64,000 nt of DNA from assembly GCA_004431415.1 (NCBI GenBank), contig QPMI01000059.1, forward strand, positions 62,001-126,000. Reading direction: 5' to 3'. Below, in pieces: positions 1 to 12,443 of this stretch (positions are counted from its first letter, which is position 1; the number at the start of each line of letters is the position of its first letter). This DNA is from Cyanophora paradoxa (lineage: Eukaryota > Glaucocystophyceae > Cyanophorales > Cyanophoraceae). The notes below the pieces were generated by a model. The model ran no database searches and was not told the origin of the DNA. It saw nothing but the letters and a program-made list of their open reading frames with translations. Both the position numbers and the translations under genes were made by a program.

Positions 1-2
1 GG

Positions 3-359
3 CGCCCCCCGCGGCGCCTTTCGAGCGACGACCGCGAGGATGAAACCGAAGGCGATTGCGAGGCTGAGGGCGTCGACCCGCCGAGCCTGGAGACAGCGTC
101 GACCAGCCCCAGCTGCAGCAGCGAAGAGTGCGAGACGGCGCCGGCACCGGACGCGTGGACGCCCGCGCGCTCCAGCTGCTACCATATGCATGGCCATATG
201 CATGGCCAGCCCCCCTCCGACGAGCTGATCATGTGCATGATCATGAGGCGCGATCGATATCGCGACGTGCGCTTCCAAGCCATGCCCGCAGTCTGCGGTC
301 GCCTCGTCGACATGGTTTGCCCCCCTCGCGAGCGGCGGGTTCCGATCACGAATCTTTAA
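3..359 (+). CDS. Possible F-box-like exon, cut by the left window edge
   Basis: An open frame enters from the left edge and stops at a TAA near 357-359. It encodes an acidic, Ser/Thr/Pro-rich stretch followed by a segment beginning near position 213 (PSDELIMCMIMRRDRY) that resembles the first helices of an F-box, and then 'VCGRLVDMV'. A clearer F-box gene lies on the opposite strand a few kilobases away, so this could be a relative or a degenerate copy. The segment contains a duplicated CATATGCATGG motif at 183-208. No start is visible and an intron boundary may lie inside; the call rests on weak pattern similarity only. Confidence 0.28.
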   Translation, partial: RPPRRLSSDDREDETEGDCEAEGVDPPSLETASTSPSCSSEECETAPAPDAWTPARSSCYHMHGHMHGQPPSDELIMCMIMRRDRYRDVRFQAMPAVCGRLVDMVCPPRERRVPITNL

Positions 360-2343
360 GCCACTAGCCTAGTAGCGTTTTAGTTTATTCCAACTCCTGA
401 TGTTGACGTTGGTTGGACGTGATTCAGATTTGGAGGGCAATCGTGGCGACGCCGACAGCGAAGCAGCCGACGTCGCGTGGGCTGTTCGGGCGTGTTCGGG
501 GCACACAAGCGGCCTGTGGCGTGGGGCGGATTGTGGGGGCAGCCCTCGGGATTGCAGGGACGGGTCGTATGCATCCAACCGCCGTCAGTTTTGCCCAGTA
601 CGAGGTGCCATATGCATCAGTGCTGTGTCCCTGCTTCAAACGTTGCGTCGAGTTTTATTTTCTGATCATGAGCGTTTGCCTCATGATCAGCTTCTTCACA
701 ACGCCCTTCACCGGGCCGTTACCATGGATGATGTCTGGTCCCTGGGCGACGCTAGCGCCCTTGCGAAAGCGAATTTCGAGGTGGACGCGCGCGGCACCGG
801 CGCTTTTTCTCGCCCTACATTCGAGAAATCGATCCTCGACCTCGTTTACGCTTTGATTGCCGCAACCGCCCGCACACCGCCCCTCATTCTCTCCATCCGC
901 TGCATCGCCGCCGGCGCCGGCCTCCCCGACGACCTCCCCACCGCCTTCCTCTTCTGCATTGCCCAGGTTTGAATTCTCTGTTAACGTTGGCTTACGTGCA
1001 ACCCCTCATGATCACCTAACAATATTCTATCAGACAATCACGACGGGTTCTCCGCCGTGGCCCGCGGCCGCTCTCCGCGCCTCTTCGAATCTCTCGGGAT
1101 TCAGCCGCGCGCACGAGACCGACACCGCTTCCGTTGACGTCGATCCTTCGAATCCCCCGCTCCGCCTTCGTTCGATATTCGGTGCGTGTACATTTACGCC
1201 ACGTTTTTATTCGATTTCTGAGTAACTTCGAACCGAACAATTGTTTTTGGCTCCTTCGGCCTCTCACCGGTGTTTGTCCACGCAGGCGTACCCGTCGGGG
1301 CCTGCTCCCCGCGGGGCGTTCCGCGCATTTTGAGCGAGCACCAGCTCCCAGCTACTACGTACCCCGGCGCCGGCCTTCGTCCCGCCTCCATCGATATCGC
1401 GCCTCTGGAGCAGTCCCCTCGCTCCGGACCCGGAATCGTCTCCTCTTCCGCCTGCAACGGGCGGGTCGGCCTGCAGCGAGCGGCCCTCGAGAACCGTCTC
1501 AGGGGCCTCCTGCGTGGCCCGGCCCCGCGCAAGCCCCGCTCCCCCTCCAGCCCCCACGTACACGATGTCCATGCCATGGCAATGATGTATACTTTGCAGT
1601 AATTTGAGGCAGATCTAGATCTAGCTATAGATATCGATTTACGTAGCAATGTATAGCTAACTTCAAGGCTTAGTAAATCGTCGTGTCTATTTGTTCACGG
1701 TCAAGTTTCGTATACGTAGCTCTACATCATACACAGCTCATACACGTCGTACAGAGTATCTTCCGTTTTTTCGCATTGTGTCTGCATCTGAATCAGTCCA
1801 TAATCAGTCCACAATTATATAATCGCGTCCTTTGTTCTTCGCGTCCATAATCAGTATTTCCAACGGTCTCCAGTTCTCAGTTTAGCCCTTTTGAATCGCA
1901 CCTTAAGTACTAGTACTGCGATGTATCAAGGGCATCAATCGCGATGTATATGGAAGCTGCTCGAGCTCGCTGAGTCATTGATCGCGACGTGCCTCGGTTC
2001 GTTTCGAGGCCTACTAGGCTACTACTAGGCTAGGGGGGCTCTCGAATTCGGAGTCAAATTAAATGGCTTCAATTGATCTAGTTAACGTTCTACATCCAGC
2101 TACTCGCCATCGCGGCCTCCCCGAGAAAACATTAACCTTAAAGCTTAGAATTCAATGATTAATTATATAAGCTTGGTGGTCTAGATCTTTGATATCCCTT
2201 GAGCTAAGCTAAGGCCAAGAGCCTGAGCTTAGCTTAGGCGAAGTCCGTTGCTCAATTAATATTACTAAACTGACTAAACTGAGCACAACCAAACTGAACA
2301 ACAGCTAACGGCGCCGGCCCGGCGTGGGGCGGGGCTGTTCGTT
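360..2343. other. Stretch without a supportable gene
   Basis: Open frames occur here on both strands because the first 1.2 kb is GC-rich, but none shows a recognisable domain. From about 1,600 to 2,300 the sequence becomes AT-rich and dense in six-base palindromes (AGATCT, CTAG, GATATC types), as in the introns and spacers elsewhere in the host region. It probably holds the end of the partial left-edge gene and the 3' flank of the F-box gene to the right. Confidence 0.5.
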
Positions 2344-5074
2344 CTACTCCAGCCTCCAGCGCCCGCCGAGGAGGGGCCGGATGGCGCCCCAGTCCGACTC
2401 GTCGCCCTCGCGCCGGGCGAGCACGAGGTCCCCGGGGGCCGGGCCGGGGCGAGCCGCCATGGACGCGAGCGGGGCCAGCGCCGCGAGCTTACGTCTGCTG
2501 GCGGCCACTACACCGACCGGCTCCGCCAGAATCAGCGACGCGCGGCGCAAGCGCGTGCAGGCCGCCAGCGCCGTGCACTCCTCCAGCGCGGGGTACATCT
2601 CCTCACGGACGTACTCCTCCAGCGTGTTCTAAGCGTGCGGCAATCACAGGTGCACGAAGGCAAACAAGAAAAGATTGCACAAGCATAAGAACTGCACCTT
2701 CGCGGCGCGGAGTACAGAGGCGTGGGCGTCCGCAAGCCTCCAGCCCGCGAAGCCCCGAAGAGGGACCGAGTGGGATGAAGGGGGGGACACGAACAGGAGG
2801 GAGCGTAGCGAGGGGACGGAGGGCAGGGCCGCGGCGAGGGCGGTGAGGGCGGCGGCAAGACCACCAGGAGAAGAGGCCAGGTGCTCGCGATCTTGCGACA
2901 AGCCCGCGTGGATATCGATTGAGAGGCGCTCGAGGGCGGTGAAGTGGGGTAGAGCGGCCAGACACTCGGGGGACAACTCAACGCTGCAGGGTATATATTA
3001 TGCTGATAATGAGAGATGGACGACGTGCGGCAGGCCCAGGACCGGGGGAGACGCACGGGCCGATCGCGAGGTTCAACGAACGGAGCTGCGAGCAGTGTAC
3101 ATGTAATCAGAGTGCAAACAGTACTATTAAAAAAGTTGCATGAGCGAAGAAATCTAAAGGAGAGAGGCGAGACTCTGAGAGGCCTAGCTAAAAATATATG
3201 GCAGTACCTGCGTAGCAGAAGCAAAATCCATCCAGCCTTTGAGCCCCCCCGCTAGAGTCAAGCTCCGCAGAGTATCCTGTGAAGCGACGTTAGAAATCGG
3301 GAGTAGTACGTCAAAAAAAGCGATGGAAGGGGCGCGCGATGCGAGCAATGGAATGCAGGAGGGCGGCCGCGGGCTCATCTCGACCATAGCCAACGATCTC
3401 GAGCTCCTCGAGGCGCGGAGAGGCGAACTGGTGAGCGCACGCAGGGGTTTGCTTGTAAGAGAAGTGAAGATCTAGCTATATATAGAATTCAAAGGTAGAA
3501 GACCTAGATCTAGAGGGAGCTTGCACCTCGGGCAGAGCTCTGACGGGGCCATCGATGCCGAAAGTGCGGAGGCCGTCGATGCCACAGAGCGCTTCAAGGG
3601 CGCCAGCATCGACGAACGTGACGCGGAGCTCCTAATTATATATGTAAGAAAATGGGGCCGGGGGAGCTGGCGTCAAATTTAAATGGAGCTCTAGCGGATG
3701 GGGCGAGGGCCCGGACCCCGAGAATGGGGCAGAGGCGCCTGATGGCAGAGGCGAGGTCGCTCTGTGAGGACGCATTCTCCGGGAAGGAATGATCAATTGA
3801 CCTGTAACCCCAAACATTTGTCCTCATGATCACGGAAAAGTGTGAAACCCGGAGCGAGCGCAGTCTAACGATCGCCGGTGCGATCTGAGCCCCAATCAGG
3901 TGCACTACATAGCTATTCGCATGTGCACTAGTGCAAGAAGCAAGAGCGGACCTCATCCAGGAGCTCGGCGGAGAAGCCAATGCAGTCAGCGAGGTCGAGG
4001 CTCCGGAGGGCCGTCAGCCGCCGCAGCCCCGCCACGATCGCCTCGCGTTCCGGCCCCCCTGAAGGCCATTATAATAAGACAATGCGGCTTGGGTTCGATG
4101 CGGAACGCACGCACGGGGCAGGCACTGGCGATCCTTGACCTCGATGGTCTGGAGGCGGATGCTCAGCTCCTCGAGGGTGCCGGCCACAGGCGCCAGGGCC
4201 TCTAGCAGCGCCCCGATGTACTCGTGTCGCGTCTTCGTGCCCGCTTGCAGGGACCGCGCTCTCGTGTCTGCATGGGGTACAACATCCCTGTGCGTATTTG
4301 TCTAAATATCAGCGGTAGCGGCCGCGGGCGCCGGCGGGCGCGGCCGCATGCGCAGCATTCGATATTCGTACCCATGCCAGGCGAAAAACCGGCGGAGCCC
4401 GTGGATCGAAGCGATGATCGAGCGGAAGGGCTTGACCATATGCATGGAGAGCTCCTGGCCATGGCTTGAAAGTGAAGAGCTCGAGCAAGCGCTAGCTATA
4501 GCGCTTGAGCTCGAGCTCGAAGGTTGGAGAGATTCATCGTCAGATCTGTACATGTACATTTTCAGAATTTCAAACCGGAGCAGATACGCGTGCGCTTGCA
4601 CCTGCGTCCGCTGTTTGCAGTGCGCTGCGGGCGCCACATATGCATGACCACCTCCAGCGCGCCGCCGGCCGCGAGCCGCAGCACTCCCGACTGCAGGCGC
4701 TGCGCCCACGACTCGAGCTCGGCCTCGCGCACGCCAAGCTGCCGCGAGAGCCCGATCCGCCGCCCTCGAAGGACGAGGGCGTCAAACTCGGTCGACGCCA
4801 GGACTTCGCGCAACCTCCTGCTCACGAGCGGCAGGCGGCATTGCTCCCACGCCTCCCATGACCCAAGACAAACGATGACGCGCTTGAGCAGCTCGTCGGG
4901 CAGCAGCTCAAGCTGGGAAAAGTCCGAAGTGGCACGCGGCCGCGGCACGGTGCCGGCAGCGGGCTCCGCTTGCGCTTCACGCCACCTTTTGTTGCCGGAA
5001 GCTGACTGCTCTTGCGCACCCAAGCTCGCGTCGTCGCCGCTGTCCGCCCTGTCATGCTTCTTGCTGCTGGCCAT
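2344..5074 (-). CDS. F-box/leucine-rich-repeat protein, multi-exon
   Basis: The first exon starts at the ATG at 5072-5074 (MASSKKHD). It has an acidic, low-complexity N-terminus and then an F-box at about residues 54-95 (LELLPDELLKRVIVCL, then LPLVSRRLREVL). Downstream on the same strand are short exons with leucine-rich-repeat text: 'LTALRSLDLADCIGF' near 4,000, 'LRVTFVDAGALEALCGIDGL' near 3,600, 'LEELEIVGYG' near 3,400, 'LPHFTALERLSIDIHAGL' near 2,940, and a last exon ending at 2344. F-box proteins dock on SKP1 of an SCF ubiquitin ligase, and the LRRs usually bind the substrate. Exon limits are approximate because the introns were read by eye. The F-box is clear; the LRR assignment is inferred from repeated leucine spacing. 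Confidence 0.7.
4477..4518. repeat. Near-perfect inverted repeat in an F-box-gene intron
   Basis: The left arm at 4477-4494 and right arm at 4499-4518 are complementary around a 4-base centre, apart from a 2-base bulge. The arms consist of overlapping SacI/XhoI/AfeI-like palindromes. The region is not coding in the F-box frame. Confidence 0.7.
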
Positions 5075-5452
5075 GGTCGAGACCGTCGTCTGCGCGACGA
5101 GAATGCGGCGAGCCGGCGCGCTCGCCGATGGGCGCTGCTGCGTGCGTCCGCGGTGGAGCCGCGCAACTCGACCTGTGCAGCCGCGCGATGCTCGGGCTGT
5201 ACCCGGCCGTAGGTCGCTCCCCCTCAAGATGATGTTCTCCGCCTCGGCCCTCGTCAGCGCGCCCGCGCCCGGCGTCCTCCTGCACCACTCTGGCCACCGG
5301 AGCGCCTGCTCAGCCGTCCCGGCTGGCGCTGCCGGCTCCAGCTCGGGCCTGCGCCAGGCGGGCCTGCGCTCGACCTTCGTCGCATCCTCCCAGTACCTCC
5401 GAACGCTCCGGAGCCCCGCCGCCGCCAGCCCGCAGCCCGGACAGGTGCACAC

Positions 5453-6022
5453 GTGCTTGGCGTCCGCTCCCCGCGACCGCTGACCGCCTGGGACGCATCC
5501 CGGCAGGCTTTCCGTGCCGAGGCATCGTCCGCGATCATCGCGGCCGCCGGCCTCGATGCCTGTGCGCGGCCGCCGCGTCGCCGCTACCGCCGCGCGCCGG
5601 ACCTGCGCGCCGTGCCTCGCCGCCTGACGCGCCGCGCGCAGCGACGACCTCGATCGTCGGGACCGTCGCTCTCCTCGGCGGCATCACGGCGGCCGCCGTC
5701 TGGGCCATCCTCAAGAGCACGGACCCCGCCCGCGTCGACGAGGCGCGCCCTGCAGCCGCGCGCGCCGCCGCGCGGCCTCAAGCGAAGCTTTCGCCGCGCG
5801 CAGCGCATCGCGACGTCTCTGGACGAGCAGCGCGAGATGATGATGAAGAACAGCAACCGGCAGCAGCGGCGGCAGCTCGAGAAGATGAAGAAGAAGGACA
5901 AGGACATGAAGAAGGTCCGCCGGCGCCCCCGCCCGCGCCCCCGCCCGCGCCCGCACCCCCGCCGGCGTTCGCCTCGCATCCAATCCGAAGCTCACACGAG
6001 CCGCCCGCAGGTCAAGTTCTGA
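5453..6022 (+). CDS. Uncertain hypothetical protein, charged and low complexity
   Basis: An open frame of 189 codons ends at 6022 in a Lys/Met/Gln-rich, possibly coiled-coil stretch followed by an Arg-Pro run. A competing frame on the same strand over about 5,640-6,000 instead reads a hydrophobic segment that looks like a membrane helix (IVGTVALLGGITAAAVWAIL), followed by an acidic, Ala/Pro-rich tail. Which frame is used cannot be decided here. GC-rich DNA keeps several frames open by chance, so this may not be a gene at all. I recognise no family. Confidence 0.22.
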   Translation: MLGVRSPRPLTAWDASRQAFRAEASSAIIAAAGLDACARPPRRRYRRAPDLRAVPRRLTRRAQRRPRSSGPSLSSAASRRPPSGPSSRARTPPASTRRALQPRAPPRGLKRSFRRAQRIATSLDEQREMMMKNSNRQQRRQLEKMKKKDKDMKKVRRRPRPRPRPRPHPRRRSPRIQSEAHTSRPQVKF

Positions 6023-6950
6023 GCTCGAGCGTGGCGCGCGCGCCCCTCGAGGGCCTTGGGCGCCTGCGGCCCCTTTCTGCGTCCCGGCCGGCGCCCCGCC
6101 CTCGCCTTTGGGCCGCGGCCGGCGCCCAGCGGCGGCCGCGCCGAGCGCCGCCGGCTTGGGCGCCTCTTCCCTTTTTCCCGCGCCGCGCCGCGCCGCGCCC
6201 CGCCCCGCCCTCGCTGAGCGTTAGCTGCGGCGCATCAGGCTAGCTCCTTCTGTAGCTGTAGTGTCCTCGCAATCGCATATGAAACGTTGACGCGCTGCGG
6301 CGCACGAGCTCTGCGGCTGTGCACCTAATTTAAGGACCTTGCTGACTGGGCTCTAGCTAAGGACTCTCGTATATCTTGTGTGCAAGCTGCCGCCCGCGGC
6401 ACCCATGCCGGCGCCATGCCCCGTCCACGTCGACATGTATGTCTCCTCAGGAAAACACACGGCACAAATAAAATGCGCAAGCGCACCCATAAGCTTAATC
6501 TGCACTAATTAATCCACTAGAAGGCGATCTCGATCGCAAAGGCCAGGCGCCAGAGCTATCTCAAGGCGACGGGCTCGAGGGGAGCGTCCGCCGGCTTTGA
6601 ATTCAGGGGGTACCGCTATCTGAAGGACTCCTGCTGAAAAGAGACCGGCTGCCTCACCGCGTCGCCCGCGGCGCCCGCCCCCGAGCGCGGCCGCGGCGGC
6701 TCGGGCGCCGACCCGCCCTGCGATCGAATTCCGGCGCTCAGTCCCGGGCGCGCCGGCGTGACGTCACGAGCGAGAGGGAGAAAAGAATATCGCACCCCGG
6801 CACCCCCGAGGACGGCGTGGAAAGCAGAGGCAGCCATCGCGTCGTCGTTGGGGCGCGCCCCGTTCCGCACGGGTACAGAGCGCACGCGCGCCACCGACGC
6901 CGGCATCCTGCGCGCCCGTACCCCCCTCGCGATCAGGCCCGACCGATCGG
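6023..6950. other. Stretch without a clear gene between two host genes
   Basis: This contains a very GC-rich run to about 6,240 and then a mixed-composition spacer. The minus-strand frame over 6,616-6,906 could hold terminal exon(s) of the bestrophin-like gene to the right, but it shows no recognisable motif. Confidence 0.4.
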
Positions 6951-6959
6951 TCTAAAAAT

Positions 6960-9900
6960 GGATTGCCGGGGGGTACCGCGTCGCCTGGGCGACCTGGGCC
7001 TTCGTCATCGCCTTCAGGCGCGCAATGTAGTCGACCTGCGCATGGGAGCGGGTGCGTGAGAAGTTGCGTACCCCTCGGAGGGGAAGCTGGGGCGGGGGGG
7101 GGGGGGGGCGGGCGGGGGAAGGACCTTGGGGAAATCCTGGTAGTCGAACCTGCGGACGGGGAAAGGCGCCGAGCTCAGGCAACGTCCGTAAGCAGTACCC
7201 CCCCCGCCCGGAAAAAAGCAAAGCGAGAGCCAATCTAAAGATCTAGAGGAATAGACGGCTCGAACGACCCCGCCCTCCTGCCTTCCCCTCCTCTCCCACT
7301 TCCCGCGCGCCTTCCAGCTAGAGTTCCCCTCCTCTCCCGCCTAGGATCCGAGCCTTGCCACTCCTTCCCCCCCCCCTTCCAGCTAGAGTACCCCCCCGCA
7401 CCCGAAGGGGTTGTCGAGCTCCTCGTGGATGCCGAGTAGCGACTCGTACACGAACTGGTTGAACCTGCGGGGCCGGGACCGGGCGGGGGGTACGTGAGAG
7501 GGGGGAGGGTAGAGGAGGTCAGATGAGGACGCGGATCAGGTGAGGACAGGACACGCTAGAGTGGGGACACTAGATCCAGAGTGTTTAGCGTAGAGCGGGG
7601 GGCGCGGGCGGGGCCGAAGGCCGACACGATTCGAAGTCCAGCCCGTCTCTAGCCCATCTAGGAAGCTCTCCGGGCGGGCCCCGGCGGCCGGCCGGCAGGC
7701 ATCGGGGCCCCCAGGCCCGCCCGGAGAGCTTCATTAGATGGGCGTCATTACCGGTAGAGCTAGATTCGTGGTGCGGGCGAGCTAGAGCTAGAGCGGACAG
7801 CTGGGTGAGCTTTCTCTATTCTAGATCTAGTTCGAGGGCGGCGGCACCATATGATGAAGAAGCCCATGACAAGGCGCTCAGCGGCGCGCAGATGGAAGCC
7901 CACCGCCAGTACCGACGCCGCGTACTGCGCATGCGTGCACGCGGTCAGCAGGGAGGGGCGGGGCGGGAGGCCAGCAGGGAGGGAGGGCCCCGGGGCCCGC
8001 CCGATCCGGAGAAACAGGGGGGGGGGGGGGGGGGGGGGGAGCGGCACAAGCCCTCTCTCTCTCCGGGGCGGGGCGGGGCGGGCGCGGAGGCGTGTGCGGC
8101 GGCGGGGCGGCGGCGGGCGGGCGGAGGGGGCGCACGAGGGTGACGAAGAGGAGGTGGATGGATAGATAGACGCTATACGTCTTCTACTAAGGACGCTAGT
8201 ATTATTAGCGTCTATTATTAGTGTCTATTTCTATAAGCGTCAAATACCCCGCTATGGTCTATCTATCCTTAGCCCCGCGGCCTAACTAACTATTCAGAGC
8301 GAGGCCCCGGAGGGCGCACGAGGGTGACGAAGAGGAGGTGGATCTTGGTGACGAGGGTCACCAGGTGGCTGTACGCGAACGGCACCTGTACCCAGGGGCG
8401 TTAAAGGGGGGGGGGGAGCGGGGGGGGGCGGAGCGGGGGCTAAAGACGTCCGGCTATGTATAGAACGCCACGCCCTCCCGGCATGGGGAGGCGGGGCCGA
8501 GCCGCCCGCTCGCGCCGCTCGCGCCGCTCGCGCTAAGAAGCCCGGCTATGCTTAAAACGCCACGCACGGGGGGGAGTGGGGAGGGGGGGAGGAGGGAAGG
8601 CGTCACGGGGGCTAGGACGCCCGGCCGAGCCGCCCGCGCCCCGGCCCCCGCCCGTCCCCTCGCTCGCCCCCCGGGCCTCGTCCGCCCCCCGCCCTCTCCC
8701 CTCGCCCCCCGGCGAATCTCAGGGGAACGTCGGCGTCACGGGGCGCTGAGAGGGGGCCACCTCCTCCCCGGCCGAGCCGCCCGCTCGCGGCTTGTCCGCC
8801 CCCCGCCTCCCACTCTCCGCCTCCCGCCCTCTCCCCTCGCCCCTCTCTCCCTCATGGGGGCGTCACGGGGCACAAAGAGGAGAGGCCCCCCCCCCCCTCC
8901 CCCCCCTCCCCCCCCTCCTGGCGCACCTGGGTGTTGATGACCATAAAGATGTCGGCGGCGCTCCCCCGCATGACCGTCACGTCCCCTGCCCGCGCCCAGG
9001 GCCAGATTCAAGAGATTCAACAGGGGCGTCGCGGGTCGTAGATAGGTATATAGATAGATAGATAGATACAGCGAGACCGCTATCTAAAGATGGGGCGCTT
9101 TCTAGACAGAGGCGTCGTGGCCGCGCCCTGGAGGACGGGGAGCATTCAAGAGATTCAAGACGACAACGGCGTCGCGGGTCGTACATAGATAGGTAAAAGA
9201 TAGGTAGATACAGCGAGAGCGCTCTCTAGCCGGGCTTCTTGACGCTTTTTGCTTAAGCTTCTTGAAGTGAACAGAGCTTAAGACTTCCCTCGAGCTTTCT
9301 AGAGGAGGGGCCGGGCCGCACCCTGGAGGATGGGGAGCATGGCCTGCCAGGCGGCGAGGCGGCCCGTGAGCGCGCACTCCCGCAGCAGCGAGGAGACCCA
9401 GCTGTACACGATCTGCGCGGCTTCTTAGCTTCGAATTCTTAAAAGATGTTAAGCTTCTAAAGCTCCCAAACTCTACACGATCTGCGCGGCTTCTTAGCTT
9501 CTTCTGCTAAAGCTTCTTAACCTTCTAGAGCTTCTAAAGCTCTTAACCGGTACACGATCTGCGCGGCGTGACCAGCCGGCGTGGGCGCTCTTAACAGCGT
9601 GATGGAGAGGAGGTGTATCTCTATCTGGAACCTGCTCCGAGCGCTATGAAGAAGCTATGAGGTTTATAAAGAGCTTCTAAAGACCCTCGGGGGGGCTGAC
9701 TTCTTTCTATTTCCTCCGCCGCCCTCGCAGGCCCGCCCTCCCCTCCCCTCCCGCCCCTCGAGCCCACCCAGGGCCTCCCCCACCCCTCCTCCTTCCGGCC
9801 TCTGCCCTGCCCCGCCCTGGACGCACCTGCCACTTGCCGGGGAGGTCCTGCAGCAGGTCCCACTCCTCCTGCGTCACGAGCGGGTCCGGGCCCTCCAGCA

Positions 9901-11718
9901 GCTCCCCGTAGATCTCCTGTTAAGAGAGGTTTTGTCAGTTTCAAGCAGAGGAGCTCAGGGCGAAGCCGCCGAGAAGCCAAGGAGAGGGGCGCACGGCCTG
10001 CTTCTCGGGGGAGAGGACGGCCGGCTCCGTCGAGGCCTGCTTGTTCAGGAGCACGTGCGCCAGGTTCAGGTACCTGTTGAAATTCGAATGAAGATCCTAA
10101 CAGAAGCTAATAAAGGGTTTGACGGCGGCGAAGGAGCTAATCATCTTCGAGGGGACGCTTCCCAAGCGGGCGGGCGGACCGTATGAGCGTCTCGCGGGCC
10201 TGGACAGTCTCCTCGTCGTCCCCCACAATGTCTGCGGGGAGGGCGGGGCGCATTAAGAGAGGAAGAGGGGGGGGGGGGGGAAGAGTGGGGGACGTCTAAT
10301 CCGAGGCCTCCTCGAGGCCCTTCCCTAGAGGGGGGGGGGGGGGGGGGGCGTCCGCGCACAGCTCGTGATGAGAAGGGTGAGGTTGTTGCTCCGCCCGATG
10401 AGGCCCTGCGGGGGTACACGGTCGGTCAGCGTACCGCCTCCCGGACCCCCGACGCCGACCGGCCTGGAGGGGGTACGGCTCTAGCTAGCTAGCTAGCCGG
10501 CTCTCAGATAGCCCATCGTCTGGCTGGCTAGCCCGTCAACTAGCTGGCGGCTCTAGCAAATTGGCGCTCAGATCTGAGCGGCGCAGGCTCGCTCGGACCT
10601 GGAGGAGGGTACGGCACGACCACCAGCGCGAAAAAGTGATGTTCACGAAGAACGAGAGCTGCGGGGAGGGGGGGGGGTACGCCGTCAGACGCAGCGGGGC
10701 GAGCAACCCCGCGGCTATCCGGCGAGCCAGCCCTAGAGCCGCTGAGCGGGGAGCTAAGACAGAAAGGAGGGGGAGGGGGGAGGGATGGGGCGGATGGGAG
10801 AGTGGGGCTGGAGGGGGGTACGGCGCACGAGGAATGCCGCGATGGAAGTGAACATCAGCGCCTCGGGGTTAGTCTGCGGGCGGGTACGGCGTTAAGTCAG
10901 GTTCGGTATTGTACGGGGGCGGGGGGGGAGGCGCACGAGGGGTATGCAGATGGTCCAGGATCCTTCGTTCGGCTGCTGCTTCCAGTCCGAGCGCTCGACC
11001 TGTAGCCCGGCTGGAACGGAGGGGGAGAAAATCTTAGGGTTACGGAATCGCACATCGCAGTGGAAGTAGCCGATAACTGCGAACGATGAAGGGGGGTACA
11101 GTGATATCAGATGCAATTGGGCGCGCAGGCTTCAGAGCGCAGACAGCGTACCCGTGGCGCAGCCCGTCATAATGCAGCCAAGAATGACGGTCCGGCGTGA
11201 GATCGCGGTACCCGAGAAGACCTGGGGGGTACACAGAGAACATCAGGGCGTGGACGATCGGTCGCCTAGATCGGGGCGAACCTGGAGGAATGCCCAAGTG
11301 AACAGATCCTTAACGTTGTACCGGAGAATGTTGTGGCCCGTCGGGTCCATCTGATAGGGGTACGGTGAGGCAAGGGGGCTACTGCGGCTGATCGGGTGGG
11401 GAGGGGGGGGGGGGGGGGGAGACCTTTAGGTGGGGGTGCAGGAACCGCGAGATTCTGCGAGGCAGGGGTACGGAGTGAGGCGAGGCGAGATTCGGAGGTT
11501 GCGGCGAAGGAGGGGGGTACGGCACCGCTGCTTGCGGGTCATCGTGTTCCGGTTGATACCCTGCTCGAAGCGCTGGTCCGCCTGCGCGAATTCGATCCGC
11601 GGTCAGCGGAACGGAATGGAATTTGATCGGAATTTGATCCGAGCACCAGCTCGTCAAGGTAGGTAAGCAGGCTGGTGCTGTTGGACTTGCGGCGCTGGCG
11701 CTTCTTTGGAGAGATCAT
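6960..11718 (-). CDS. Bestrophin-family anion channel, multi-exon
   Basis: Many short minus-strand exons give, in order, the hallmarks of an animal-type bestrophin. They are: 'FFVNITFSRWW' (about 10,650), 'GLIGRSNNLTLLITSC' (10,400), 'RYLNLAHVLLNK' (10,070), 'EEWDLLQDLPGKW' (9,870), 'WVSSLLRECALTGRL' (9,400), 'MRGSAADIFMVINTQ' (8,970), 'VQVPFAYSHLVTLVTKIHLLF' in part (8,390), a hydrophobic exon near 7,850-7,900, and 'LLGIHEELDNPF' (7,420), matching the family's NPFG region. Bestrophins are pentameric membrane channels for chloride or bicarbonate; algal members can act at thylakoids. The ATG at 11718 follows a good 3' splice site, so an earlier exon may exist. Most introns start GTACCC. The last exon seen (SHAQVDYIARLKAM) is near 6,980-7,050. 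Confidence 0.72.
7653..7742. repeat. Long inverted repeat in a bestrophin-gene intron
   Basis: The arms at 7653-7680 and 7714-7742 pair over about 26 positions (CCCATCTA, AAGCTCTCCGGGCGGGCC and complement) around a GC-rich loop. It looks like a foldback or MITE-like insertion; no target duplication was established. Confidence 0.65.
8016..8041. repeat. Poly-G tract
   Basis: A run of more than 20 G lies inside a host intron. Similar long G or C runs occur near 7,100, 8,890, 10,270, 10,330, 11,405, 15,335 and 18,400. They are typical of the host introns in this window and absent from the viral elements. Confidence 0.8.
9043..9068. repeat. GATA-type microsatellite
   Basis: Short tandem GATA units lie in an intron of the bestrophin-like gene, next to a segment repeated imperfectly about 130 bp downstream (GGCGTCGCGGGTCGTA at about 9,026 and 9,170). 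Confidence 0.7.
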
Positions 11719-12443
11719 CTGCGGGAAGCGGCGCGGCGCCAGCGTCGGTCGCCAGTAGAATTATTGTGAAGCGATGTTGGAATAGTTGAAACGCGCACCG
11801 CAATGGAGGGGCTTGCCCCGTTGATCTGGGCAGCGGGCTGCGAATTCGAAACGAAGCGTTTCAGCGCGGCTCAAGCCGGGCGCGACCCCCCTCGGCGCAG
11901 AGGCGCCGCGTTCTTCTCTCTTTTCACGTTATTGAGCTTGAGCGAGCGGTTCAGCACCGGCGGGCCGCCGCTCTGGCGGCGAGGCGACCTCATCCGCATC
12001 GGAGGGGCGCGCCCAGGCTTATCTAAGCTGAAGGCCCACTGGGGCGCACCGAGAGCAGCTTGCTCGCCCCATTGACGGGGTGAACTGCAGCTGTGTCCAG
12101 CTTGGGCGGCCGGGTTGATGGCGCAGCCTGTATGCTTTTGGCCTCCGCGCCTCCCCCGTCGGGCGCTATGGGTGCGCTCATAGCCCGGCCAACTCCCTTC
12201 TACTGAGCGCTGTCTGCTTGCAATGGAGACTGCGGATTGATCGAGTGTTGCGCAGGTTCCGAACAGGCCTGCGCGCCGGCTGGCTGTGAACTGCTCAGTG
12301 CGGCTGTGTTTGCTCCTTCTGCCGCGCTGCACAGCTGCTGGCAAAGATGCGCGCCGCGAAGTTGCGCCGCAACTTGCGCGAGATGACGGGGTACGCGGCT
12401 CAAGAGCGACGTTCTCAGTCTTCTCGAAGGACCACGATCCGCG